From positions 1 to 64,000 of the forward strand of contig CAZARU010000028.1 in the NCBI GenBank assembly GCA_964487605.1: 64,000 nt of DNA, given 5' to 3'. Below the pieces are notes generated by a model, which saw only the letters and a list, made by a program, of their open reading frames with translations, had not been told where the DNA came from and did not search any database. Of the stretch, positions 27,025 through 35,342 are shown piece after piece. The DNA comes from JAJDAH01 sp964487605 (GTDB lineage Bacteria; Myxococcota_A; Polyangia; Polyangiales; Polyangiaceae). Both the position numbers and the translations under genes were made by a program. Each line of letters opens with the position of its first letter. Within the stretch, counting starts at the first letter, position 1.

Positions 27025-28470
27025 TCAGCCGGCGGGCCGCGCGGCGTCCGACCCGGGTCCTGGTCCCGAAGGCTGTGGCGCACAGCCGAGGTTGGGGTCC
27101 GCCGCGAGCCGCGCCGCGAGGTCGGAGTGGAGCGCCCGCACGAACCGCCGGGCCATGACGCGGGCCCCTCGGTCGGTGAGGTGCACCATGTCGCGCCACG
27201 CCAGCCCGTGGTGAGCGAAGCGCACGATGGACATCTCTCCGCCCATGGCTGCGCGGAAGTCCCAGAACGCGCAGCCGAGGCGCTCTGCGACGGCCCGCTT
27301 GCGTTTCGCCAGCCGGCCCACACGCTTGCTGGGCTTCGGAGCGTGGATCGTCCCGTAGGCGAAATCGGGCGGGCTGAAGACGAGGCACGCCGACCCCGGG
27401 CTTGCCTCGCGGTGCAGCTCCACGAGGTGTTCGAGCGCCACGTCGTGTCGGTCGTCGTCGTCCTCGGTGCTGCCCGTGAGGAACATGACGAGATCGTGAC
27501 GGCGGTGGCGCAGCGCCTCGAGGGCCTGCGGGCGACGCATTCGAGCAAGGTGCACCACGCTGGCACCGCCCACGCCCAGGGAGTCGAGGACCACGCCCGG
27601 CGTCGCGCGCTCCACGGCAACGCCGAACAGGCGAACTCCGGTACCCGCCGAGAGCGTCACACGATGGGGACCTTCGAGCACGTCCAGGCGATGCACGCCG
27701 ACGCCGGGAACCGGCGAGCGCGTGTCCAGTCTCGCCGCCTCCGTGCCGTCTACGAAGAGGCCGAGCTCTCGCCCGAGGCGGTGCTTCAGGTAGTAGACGT
27801 CGAAGCGCGCGGCGAGCGTCCCGACGGGAGCGCCTTCGGGCGCCGTCGCGACCCAGGCGCGCGCACCGTCCGAGATGCTGTGGGCGGCGATGCCGCCGAA
27901 ACCGTACACCTGGTCCGCGACGGCGTGGGTCGACACGGCGTGCGAGCGCCACGCCTTCGGTTCGAGTCCGTGCACGACGTCCTGATGCACGTACCAGGGC
28001 CACGGCCGCCCCACGGCAACGTACCCGTGGCCGCCGTCGCCGAATCCGGCCTGGAGCAACCGCCGAATTTCCCCGGAAACTTCGTCGCGCGTGAGGTTGG
28101 AGTCACCGTACATGGCGATGCGGAGGTGATCGGAGCCGCGACCTCGACCCAGGGCGGCCAGCCTCGCGTGGACGCTCGTGAGGCTGCCGGCGGGGTCGGC
28201 GACGAGCACGGTGGGCGCCGTCACGGGCGCGTCGTCGGCCTCGGGTACCGGGACCGTGAGTCCCGGGCACGCATCGACCTCGTCCGGTTCCGGGCTGGAC
28301 CGGGCGCTCGGCGTGGACGCGGGAGCGGCGCGTGCCTCCCCCTCGAGCGATGCGCTCGGTGCGGCCGGCGGGACGTCGCCGGCGGCCGACCCACACCCAC
28401 CCAGCAGGGCCGCGACGACGACCCCGCACAAAGGCCGAAACGGCCCGGTCCCCTCGGCCCCCTTCCTCAT
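27025..28470 (-). CDS. SGNH/GDSL-fold hydrolase, predicted lipoprotein
   Basis: The 481-residue protein begins with a lipoprotein signal (VVVAALLGGC, Cys26), then a Pro/Ser/Ala-rich linker to about residue 80. The SGNH block I motif appears as YGDSN near residue 119. The closing block V Asp/His pair is in MVHLTDRGARVMA near residue 436. Between them, roughly residues 160-290, is an inserted beta-rich region (VYYLKHRLGRELGLFVDG, RVTLSAGTGVRLFGV), as in carbohydrate- or envelope-acting members. Likely an esterase or O-acyl hydrolase acting at the envelope. Its ATG overlaps the stop of the MlaF-type ATPase gene and it precedes the MCE gene, an unusual insertion into a lipid transport cluster. 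Confidence 0.72.
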   Translation of the reverse strand: MRKGAEGTGPFRPLCGVVVAALLGGCGSAAGDVPPAAPSASLEGEARAAPASTPSARSSPEPDEVDACPGLTVPVPEADDAPVTAPTVLVADPAGSLTSVHARLAALGRGRGSDHLRIAMYGDSNLTRDEVSGEIRRLLQAGFGDGGHGYVAVGRPWPWYVHQDVVHGLEPKAWRSHAVSTHAVADQVYGFGGIAAHSISDGARAWVATAPEGAPVGTLAARFDVYYLKHRLGRELGLFVDGTEAARLDTRSPVPGVGVHRLDVLEGPHRVTLSAGTGVRLFGVAVERATPGVVLDSLGVGGASVVHLARMRRPQALEALRHRRHDLVMFLTGSTEDDDDRHDVALEHLVELHREASPGSACLVFSPPDFAYGTIHAPKPSKRVGRLAKRKRAVAERLGCAFWDFRAAMGGEMSIVRFAHHGLAWRDMVHLTDRGARVMARRFVRALHSDLAARLAADPNLGCAPQPSGPGPGSDAARPAG

Positions 28471-29252
28471 GCGTTCAGGAGCGTCTCGACGTCTTCCTTC
28501 ACCGGAGCTCGACCTTCGATGAAGTCCTGAACGCGCTGCAGACCGGACGCCTGGAACTCGTTCACGGTGCCGACGCACAGGATCCGACCGCCGTGGACCA
28601 TGGCGACCCGATCGCTGATCGTGAAAGCGCTCTTCATGTCGTGGGTCACGACGATGCTCGTCACGTTCAGCTTGCGACGCAGGCCCATGATCAGGTGATT
28701 GACCCGCGCCGTGTTGATCGGGTCGAGTCCCGTCGTCGGCTCGTCGTACAGCAGCACCTCCGGCCGAACGGCGATGGCCCGTGCCAGCGCCACGCGCTTT
28801 CGCATCCCGCCCGACAGGTCGGCGGGCCACATGAGCTCGATGCCGGGCAGGTCCACGAGCCCGAGCGCCCACGCGACACGGTCGGCGATCTCGCTCTTCG
28901 TCATGCGATCTCGAAAATGCTCTTCGAGCCCGTAGGCGACGTTCTCCCCCACGGTCTGCGAGTCGAACAGGGCGCCGGCCTGGAAGAGCATGGCGATGCG
29001 CTGCCGCAAGAGCGCGAGCTCACCGCCACCCATGCCCGTGACCGAGGCGCCATCGAACGTGATCGCGCCCGCGTCCGGACGCAGCAGGCCGATCAGCATC
29101 TTCAGCATGACGCTCTTGCCCACGCCGGATCCGCCGACGATCGTGAGCGTTTCTCCGCGATGCACCTCGAACTCGAGGTGCGAGTAGATGACCTTCGGCC
29201 CGAACGCCTTGCGCACGCCGCGAAAGGTGATCAGCGGCGTGGGATCCGACAT
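28467..29252 (-). CDS. ABC transporter ATP-binding protein, MlaF-like
   Basis: The 261-residue nucleotide-binding subunit has Walker A GGSGVGKS at 39-46, the Q loop in MLFQAGALFDSQTV, the signature LSGGMRKRVALARAI, Walker B LLYDEPTTGLDP and the switch His in VVTHD. The GALFDS and GMRKR variants are characteristic of the MlaF/Ttg2A subfamily that powers MCE-type phospholipid transport. A MlaE-like permease should partner it but is absent between 19 and 36 kb. The gene lies 43 bases after recJ and is coupled by ATGA to the SGNH lipoprotein gene. Confidence 0.9.
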   Translation of the reverse strand: MSDPTPLITFRGVRKAFGPKVIYSHLEFEVHRGETLTIVGGSGVGKSVMLKMLIGLLRPDAGAITFDGASVTGMGGGELALLRQRIAMLFQAGALFDSQTVGENVAYGLEEHFRDRMTKSEIADRVAWALGLVDLPGIELMWPADLSGGMRKRVALARAIAVRPEVLLYDEPTTGLDPINTARVNHLIMGLRRKLNVTSIVVTHDMKSAFTISDRVAMVHGGRILCVGTVNEFQASGLQRVQDFIEGRAPVKEDVETLLNA

Positions 29253-29295
29253 TCGCGCGGAGCGTAGCGCGTGGAGCGCGGGTGGGAAAACGCGC

Positions 29296-31020
29296 TCAAT
29301 CCAGCCGTTCGACGAACAGCTCGACCGAGCTCGCGCCGCGCCAAGTGTTCAGGCGCAGCTTTCCGCGGACCACGACCGAGCCTCCGGCCAGGCTCCCGGC
29401 GCGGTCGCCGAGCCCGAGGGCGAAGGCCGAAACGCGCGACCCATCGGGACGCCGCAGCTCGAGCTTGAGGTGCCCCCCCTTGACCTCGCGAGCCTCGAGG
29501 ACCTCCGCGCGCAGCACGAGCTCCGGGGCGGGGTTCGCGGCGCCGCACGGCTCGAGCTTGCCCAGGTCGGCGTGGACCCGCCGTACGTCGTCGTCGGGAT
29601 CGAGCTGGACGGTGGTGACGGAGTCGACGACCGCGGCGGTGGGCATCGACGCGCACGCCGCCTCGAACGCCTCGCGCAGCTCACCGAGGCGTGAGAGTCG
29701 AACGGTGACTCCGGCGGCCGCCTGGTGGCCCCCGAAGCGCTCGACGCAATCGGCGGAGGCGGCGAGCGCATCGTACAGCCGAGAACCGGCGGGGCCTCTC
29801 GCGGAGCCGCAGCCCAGCCCATCCTGGAAGCCGACGACGATCACCGGACGCTCGTAGCGGCGCACGAGCTGCCCGGCGACGATGCCCACGATGCCGTGAT
29901 TCCAGCCTTCGCGCCCGACGACGATCGTCGAACGATCCGCCCACCGCTCGCGCTCGATGTCCTCGATGGCCTCGGCGAGGATCTTCTCCTGGGCCTCCCG
30001 ACGGGCCGTTTGAAGCTGATCGATGTGCCCCGCGAGCGCCGTGGCGTCGGCGTCGGTCCGGGCGAGCAAGAGGTCGAGGGCGACGTCGGGGGGACCCATG
30101 CGACCCGGGGCGTTGATGCGCGGCGCGAGGCGGAACGCGACGTCCTCCCCGGTGATGGACGGGGCGCCTCGCAGGGTGGCCAGCTCGAGCAGGGCGCGCA
30201 CGCCCGGCCGTTCGGGACGGGCCAGGCGCTCGAGTCCGGCACGCACGAGGCGACGGTTGTCGCCGTCGAGGGGGACGACATCGGCGATGGTGCCGATGGC
30301 CACGAGATCGAGCCAGGTCCTGAGGTCCAGCTTCCAGCCGAGCGCCTTGCGCAGGGCAGCCGCGAGGCTGAGCGCCAGCCCGCACGAGGCCATCCCCTTG
30401 TACGGGAATCCGCACTCCGGGCGGTGGGGATTGAGGAACGCGAGGGCCGGGAGCGGCTCGTCGGGGACGAGGTGGTGATCGATGACGATCACGTCGATGC
30501 CGGCGGCCTTCAGCCGCTCGATCTGCGGATGGTCGGAGGAGCCGCAGTCGCAGGTGACCAGCACCGAGGGGCGCACCGCTTCGACCTTGGCTGCGCCCTC
30601 GGGCGAGAGCCCGTAGCCACCGTCGAAGCGACTCGCGAGGAGCGCATGCACCTCGCCGCCGAGGGCGCGTATCACGCCGGTGGTGATGGCCGACGACGTG
30701 ATCCCGTCGCAGTCGTAATCGCCGAAGACGGCGATGCGCTCGCCCTTGCGCACCGCGTGGGAGAGTCGATCGGCCGCCAGAGCGCGATCGGCCATGGGCT
30801 CCGGGTCCGACAGGTCGGACAGGCGAGGGTCGAGGAAACGTCGAGCTCCCTCGAGATCCGACAGCCCTCGGCGATGGAGAACGTCCGCGAGCGTGACCGA
30901 GACGCCGAGCTCGTCGGCCAGGGCTCGCGCCTGCGAGCTGGCGCCGTCGGGCTGGCGCGGCCGGCCCGGTGACGACGCGACGGCGACCTCCGCGAGCGCG
31001 CTCGTTGGTGCTTCGGTCAT
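29296..31020 (-). CDS. recJ: Single-stranded-DNA-specific 5'-3' exonuclease RecJ
   Basis: The protein is 574 residues from the ATG at 31020. The DHH superfamily motifs are present: GDYDCDGITSSA (motif I), VTCDCGSSDHP at the motif II position (many RecJ have DNGI there), IDHHLVPDEPLPALAFLNPH (motif III) and GMASCGLALSLAAAL. The DHHA1 motif GREGWNHGIVGIVAGQL and a C-terminal OB-like region follow, with GGHQAAAGVTV (GGH motif) near residue 440. RecJ degrades single strands during recombination and mismatch repair in the cytoplasm. A GTG at 31119 would add 33 residues with no family support, so it is second choice. Confidence 0.93.
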   Translation of the reverse strand: MTEAPTSALAEVAVASSPGRPRQPDGASSQARALADELGVSVTLADVLHRRGLSDLEGARRFLDPRLSDLSDPEPMADRALAADRLSHAVRKGERIAVFGDYDCDGITSSAITTGVIRALGGEVHALLASRFDGGYGLSPEGAAKVEAVRPSVLVTCDCGSSDHPQIERLKAAGIDVIVIDHHLVPDEPLPALAFLNPHRPECGFPYKGMASCGLALSLAAALRKALGWKLDLRTWLDLVAIGTIADVVPLDGDNRRLVRAGLERLARPERPGVRALLELATLRGAPSITGEDVAFRLAPRINAPGRMGPPDVALDLLLARTDADATALAGHIDQLQTARREAQEKILAEAIEDIERERWADRSTIVVGREGWNHGIVGIVAGQLVRRYERPVIVVGFQDGLGCGSARGPAGSRLYDALAASADCVERFGGHQAAAGVTVRLSRLGELREAFEAACASMPTAAVVDSVTTVQLDPDDDVRRVHADLGKLEPCGAANPAPELVLRAEVLEAREVKGGHLKLELRRPDGSRVSAFALGLGDRAGSLAGGSVVVRGKLRLNTWRGASSVELFVERLD

Positions 31021-31287
31021 CCCGGCCGACTCATCGGTGCCAGAGGAAGAGAAGTCAACGGAGGCCCGGGGCCGCCCCGAGCCGGAGGACCTCAGGTGAC
31101 ACTGCAGAGATTCGGTCACGAAGCGTTGAACTCAGGTGGGTTCACCGCGTCGCGGCGCGCCATCGCTCCGGACGCAGAAGCATCGACTCGACCGCGAAGG
31201 TTCCGTGCAGTCGTCCGCGCTCGGCGACGGTTGCGGAGTATTCGAAAGCCGCGTCGCGACCTCGCGGCGACCGGGGCGCCAGCCGCG

Positions 31288-32493
31288 CTACGTGGCCGCC
31301 GCCGCCTTCGCACCGCGCTTGGCGGCGACCTTCGAGAAGACCTTGCGGTCGAGGAAGGCGACGAGCGGAAGCGCGACGTAGATCGAGGAGTAGGTGCCGA
31401 GGACCATTCCGATGATGAGCGTCATCGCGAATTCCTTGAGGGTGCCGGTTCCCCACACGAAGAACGCGAGCAGGCTGATGATGGTCGTCCCGCTGGTGAG
31501 GATGGTCCGGCTCAGCATCTCCGACAGGCTCACGTTGATGATCTGACTGAAGGACACCCCTCGCAGCTTGCCGAGGTTCTCCCGGACACGGTCGAACACG
31601 ACGACGGTGTCGTTCACCGAGTACCCCACGATGGTGAGGATTGCGGCGACGGTGGAGAGGCTCAGTTCCTTCTCGAGGACCGTCAGCACGCCGATGGTCA
31701 CCAGGGCGTCATGGGCGAGCGCCACGACGGCGCCAGGCGCGAACCGGAGGTCGAACCGGAACGCGATGTAAATCATGATGAAAACGAGCGCGATCGCGAT
31801 GCTCTTCAGCGCCGCGTCCCGCAGCAACTTCCCGGCCTTGGGCCCCACCCACTCTACCCGGAGGGGGTCGTCGGGCACGCGCTCGGCTCCGAGGGCCGTC
31901 TTCAGCCCGTTCATGAGCTGGTCGCCCTTGCTCTGGAGCTGGACCTCCACCTTGTGCTCGCGCACGTTCTGCAGTGACGGGTTGTTGGCGCCCGCCCGCA
32001 GGGTGATGCCCTCGATGCCCACCACGGCCTTGCGGAGCCGCTCGAGGTCGGGCGGCCCGACGAGCCGCACCGTGATCTTGTCGCCGCCCGGGCTCACCTT
32101 CACTTCGCGGGCGAGCCGCTCCGCCGGGCACTCCGGCGTCGCTTGCTCGACCAGGCAAAGAGCAGCTTCGATCTCGGCGCGCTTCGTGTCGTCGATGGTC
32201 GTCACCTCCTGGACGCGCACCATGAACCTGAAAGGGTTGCTCTCGTCGTCGACGCGAATCACGTCGGGCGTGGAGAAGCCGGCGGCGACGACCCCCTTGC
32301 GGATTTCGTCGGCGGTGACCTCCGCCTTGAAGGCCACCTCGATCTCGGTACCCCCACGGAAGTCCGTACCGAGCTTGGGGCCGGGCTTGAACAGCAGAAG
32401 GAGCGAACCCAGGACGAGAACGGCCGAGACGCCGACGAACGTGCGGCGGTACCGCATGAAGTCGAAGACCTTGCCGACGGGAAAGAACTCCAT
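31288..32493 (-). CDS. secF: Protein translocase subunit SecF
   Basis: The 401-residue protein has an N-terminal helix (VSAVLVLGSLLLLF), the KLGTDFRGGTEIEVAF motif that marks SecF, a periplasmic domain to about residue 205, and five further helices. These include IALVFIMIYIAFRFDLRFAPGA and GYSVNDTVVVFDRVREN, the proton-path region with conserved Asp and Arg. With SecD it uses proton motive force to pull exported proteins through the Sec channel. The C-terminus is short and basic. It is three bases downstream of secD. The 267 bases between its stop and recJ contain no gene I can support. Confidence 0.96.
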   Translation of the reverse strand: MEFFPVGKVFDFMRYRRTFVGVSAVLVLGSLLLLFKPGPKLGTDFRGGTEIEVAFKAEVTADEIRKGVVAAGFSTPDVIRVDDESNPFRFMVRVQEVTTIDDTKRAEIEAALCLVEQATPECPAERLAREVKVSPGGDKITVRLVGPPDLERLRKAVVGIEGITLRAGANNPSLQNVREHKVEVQLQSKGDQLMNGLKTALGAERVPDDPLRVEWVGPKAGKLLRDAALKSIAIALVFIMIYIAFRFDLRFAPGAVVALAHDALVTIGVLTVLEKELSLSTVAAILTIVGYSVNDTVVVFDRVRENLGKLRGVSFSQIINVSLSEMLSRTILTSGTTIISLLAFFVWGTGTLKEFAMTLIIGMVLGTYSSIYVALPLVAFLDRKVFSKVAAKRGAKAAAAT

Positions 32494-32496
32494 GGA

Positions 32497-34605
32497 TCAG
32501 CCCATTGCCAGCTTGTCGGTGCGCTTGAGGAACCGCACCCAGAGGTCGAACATGACCCGGGAAACGACGACCCCCGTGAAGATGCTCGTCAGCGTGCCCA
32601 CGATGAGCGTCACGGCGAAACCCTTGATGGGACCCGAGCCGTACTGCGCGAGGATGAGGCCGGAGATGAGCGTCGTGGCGTGGCCGTCGATGATCGCGGA
32701 GACGGCGCGCGAGTAGCCTATCTCGACGGCGGCGCGGGGACTCTTCCCGTTGCGGACCTCGTCGCGAATGCGTTCGTTGATGAGGACGTTGGCGTCCACG
32801 CTCATGCCGACGGTGAGGGCCAGCCCCGCGATTCCCGGCAGCGTCATCGCCGCGCCGAACGACGCGAGGATCGCGAGCTGCAGGAACAGGTTCATGCCGA
32901 CCGCCACGTCCGCGACGATTCCCGCACGGCTGTAGTAGATCATCATGAACAAGAGGACGAGGAGCGAGCCGCCCAGAGCGCCTTCGACGCCCAGCTTGAT
33001 CGAGTCCCGACCCAGGGAAGGACCGATGCGCTGTTCGTTGGACGGCGAGATGGGCGCGGGAAGCGCGCCGGAGCGCAGCACGAGCTCCAACTTTCGCGCG
33101 TCGCGAAGCTGCACCTCCGGATCGCCCGATCCCATGGTGATGACGGCGTGTCCCCCGGGGATCTTCGTCTGTATGACCGGGGAGCTCTCGATGCGCTCGT
33201 CGAGGATGACGGCGAAACGACGCTTGATGTTCGCCCCGGTGATCCGCTCGAACGCCGCCCCTCCCTGATCCGTGAACGAGAGCGCCACGCGCCAGCCACC
33301 CATGGCCGACTCGGCAGCGGGCTCCGCGCGCGCGTCCCGAACCTGCTCGCCGGTGATCTCGGCCCGCGTCTTCAGCAGGTAGGTCCTCCACCCGGTCTCC
33401 TTCTCCTTGAGCGTGTCGGGGTCGATGTCACGGAGAACCTCGAAGCCGATTTCGCGATCGGGCGGCGTCGAGAGCGTTCCGGTCCACTCCTTGAAGCGGA
33501 CGAGCGCGTCCTTCAACGTCTCGCCGTCCTTGCGCTGGATGTAGGCGTACGTCACGTCGCGCGTCTTCAGATCGCCCTCGTCGTCGAGGCCCACGGACAC
33601 GCCTTCCTTCGCGAACTCGATGCCCTCGCCGAGCGTCTCGGGCTTCGCGCGGGCGTCCGCGGAAACCGTCTCGAAGAACGGCGACTCGTCGTCGAGGAGC
33701 TTGAACTCGAGGCGGGCCGTCTGGCTGATGATCTCCCGGATCTCGGTGAAGGACGCCTCGTCCTCGCCCGGCACCTCGACGATGATGTCCTCGTCGCGGG
33801 TCGCGACACTGGCCTCGCGCAAGCCGAGCTCGTCAACGCGGCGCAGGATGATTTCGCGCGCCTGCGCCACCGCGCGTTCGCGAATGCCCGATTCCGCGTC
33901 CTCTCGCATGGAAAACTCCACGAGGGCGCCGGTGAACTTCGGTGAGCCCAGGTCCCCCCGGAACTGCTCCTGGAAGCGCGCATCGACCTTGGCGCGAGCC
34001 GTCTCTTCGTCGGCGAACTCGAGCCGGATGGCGTTCACCTCGTTGCGCGGAGCGTGCAGCTTCACCTTCTCGCGAAGCTTGACGAGCGTCTCGTCGGTGG
34101 GGCGCTCGTCCCCGGAGTGCAGCTCGAAGGAGCGGGCCAGGATCGCCCGCATGTCCTCGTAGTATCGGTCGCGCTTGTCCTTGATCGCCTCGCCGACGTC
34201 CACGGTGTAGACCAGCCGCAAACCACCACGCAGGTCGAGCCCGGCCACCAGGCGAGGCTTGACGCGCTCTTCGACCCAGCGCGGGCACTGCGCGCGACCA
34301 CCGGTCATTCCATCGAGCGAGGGCCAGAGCGCCACGAAGGCGACTCCGGCGATGCTCAGCACGAGGCCCGTGCGCACGCGCCACGAGAGGTCGACCCAGT
34401 TCGTCCCGGTGAACGCCGCCCACAGCGTGAGCACGCCGAAGCACACGAGCGGCCAGAAGCCGTCGTAGTGCGCGGCCAGCGCGGCGCACCCGCCCATGAC
34501 CGCCGCGATCCACGCCGAAGCGCGCTTGGGGCGCGAAACGTAACCCCAGGCCGCAAACACTGCGGCCAGCCCGGCGAAGGCGTACTGGAAGACCGTGTTG
34601 ACCAC
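32497..34605 (-). CDS. secD: Protein translocase subunit SecD
   Basis: The 702-residue protein has an unusual run of hydrophobic helices in its first 90 residues, then GLDLRGGLRLVYTVDVGEAI (the SecD LDLxGG motif). A long periplasmic P1 region follows, then the C-terminal membrane half with GRDSIKLGVEGALGG, GMSVDANVLINERIRDE (conserved Asp) and GSGPIKGFAVTLIVG. It is longer than Escherichia coli SecD (615), mainly through the P1 region and N-terminal segment. The gene ends three bases before secF and starts nine bases after yajC, the standard yajC-secD-secF order. Confidence 0.96.
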   Translation of the reverse strand: MVNTVFQYAFAGLAAVFAAWGYVSRPKRASAWIAAVMGGCAALAAHYDGFWPLVCFGVLTLWAAFTGTNWVDLSWRVRTGLVLSIAGVAFVALWPSLDGMTGGRAQCPRWVEERVKPRLVAGLDLRGGLRLVYTVDVGEAIKDKRDRYYEDMRAILARSFELHSGDERPTDETLVKLREKVKLHAPRNEVNAIRLEFADEETARAKVDARFQEQFRGDLGSPKFTGALVEFSMREDAESGIRERAVAQAREIILRRVDELGLREASVATRDEDIIVEVPGEDEASFTEIREIISQTARLEFKLLDDESPFFETVSADARAKPETLGEGIEFAKEGVSVGLDDEGDLKTRDVTYAYIQRKDGETLKDALVRFKEWTGTLSTPPDREIGFEVLRDIDPDTLKEKETGWRTYLLKTRAEITGEQVRDARAEPAAESAMGGWRVALSFTDQGGAAFERITGANIKRRFAVILDERIESSPVIQTKIPGGHAVITMGSGDPEVQLRDARKLELVLRSGALPAPISPSNEQRIGPSLGRDSIKLGVEGALGGSLLVLLFMMIYYSRAGIVADVAVGMNLFLQLAILASFGAAMTLPGIAGLALTVGMSVDANVLINERIRDEVRNGKSPRAAVEIGYSRAVSAIIDGHATTLISGLILAQYGSGPIKGFAVTLIVGTLTSIFTGVVVSRVMFDLWVRFLKRTDKLAMG

Positions 34606-34614
34606 TCGGCGGCT

Positions 34615-35022
34615 CTACTTCTTCTCGTTCTTCTCGACGACCTTGGCGGCTTCCTCGGTGTCGCGCCCGACGAGGCTCGTTCGGAGAATCTGGACCTTCA
34701 CGCCGGGGGCGAGCTCGATTTTCGCGTAGCGATCATCGGTCTCGACGAGCTTTCCCACGAGGCCGCTCTGTGTGAGCACTCGATCGCCCTTCTTCAAGCT
34801 CTCGAGCATCTGTTTCTGCTTCTTCGCCTGGCTCCGTCCGGACCAGAGCATCAGCAGCACGAAGGGCACGAGGATGAGGAGCGGGAAGAGCAGCGCCATC
34901 CCACCGCCGGGTGGCGGAGCGCCGCCGGTCTCGCCTGCCGCTGGCGCCGCGGGCTGCGCCGGTGCTCCCGGGGCAGCGGGCAGGTCCGGCACCGCCTGAT
35001 ATCCCAAATCCGCGAAACTCAA
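34615..35022 (-). CDS. yajC: Preprotein translocase accessory protein YajC
   Basis: A 135-residue single-span membrane protein. An Ala/Pro/Gly-rich N-terminal extension of about 40 residues precedes the helix MALLFPLLILVPFVLLML. Then come the family's RSQAKKQKQMLESLKKGDRVLTQSGLVGKL and a small beta domain. It associates with SecDF and the Sec translocon. The start is a TTG, supported by a perfect GGAGGAG three to ten bases upstream and by a promoter-like sequence just beyond. The N-terminal extension is longer than in E. coli YajC (110 residues). Confidence 0.93.
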   Translation of the reverse strand: MSFADLGYQAVPDLPAAPGAPAQPAAPAAGETGGAPPPGGGMALLFPLLILVPFVLLMLWSGRSQAKKQKQMLESLKKGDRVLTQSGLVGKLVETDDRYAKIELAPGVKVQILRTSLVGRDTEEAAKVVEKNEKK

Positions 35023-35025
35023 GGG

Positions 35026-35032
35026 CTCCTCC
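35026..35032 (-). promoter_or_regulatory. Strong Shine-Dalgarno deciding a TTG start
   Basis: GGAGGAG (minus strand) lies three bases before the TTG of yajC at 35022-35020. There is no ATG or GTG nearby with comparable support, so the site fixes the rare start. Confidence 0.75.
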
Positions 35033-35042
35033 GGGGCGCCGG

Positions 35043-35071
35043 CTCATAGCGGGTTTCGTGAGGCCGCGCAA
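35043..35071 (-). promoter_or_regulatory. Predicted sigma-70-like promoter of the yajC-secD-secF operon
   Basis: On the minus strand TTGCGC (35071-35066) and TATGAG (35048-35043) are separated by 17 bases. The predicted start near 35036 would give a leader of about 14 bases that includes the Shine-Dalgarno. Match quality is moderate, 3-4 of 6 in each box. Confidence 0.38.
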
Positions 35072-35342
35072 GGCGGGCGCGACCCCGGCTGGGTTGCGCC
35101 GGCGCTCGCGAGCGTCGGGCGCACGGGGCGAAGGGAACGGCCTCGTCTCGCATCCGCTGGACGCGCGCGCAGAGGGGCGCCTCGGGCGCTGCCCACGAGA
35201 CCGGGACCAGGCGGGACCCGGGCCAACGCACGGGGCGCGACGCCCGCGCGTCCCGGGTGGCTGCCGCTTCCAGCGTGGTCGGGTGACCCGTATGGGACAC
35301 CCACGGGCCGGACGGTGAGGCGGTAGCTGCGCTAGGAGCCCT

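Larger units (their letters stand above)
35023..35342. other. Intergenic region between yajC and the VWA lipoprotein gene
   Basis: These 320 bases hold the yajC ribosome site and promoter at the left end. The remainder has no supportable gene on either strand. A 12-base perfect palindrome, CGCTCGCGAGCG, lies at 35103-35114. Short CCCGGG-centred repeats near 35215 and 35260 look like chance in such GC-rich DNA. The right end is the 3' side of the VWA lipoprotein gene, with no clear terminator. Confidence 0.5.

Noticed and set aside
31021..31287. Gene between recJ and secF
   Set aside because: Only Arg-rich shadows; a GCCGCG...CGCGGC stem near 31248-31268 could be a weak secF terminator but has a nine-base loop and no T-run.
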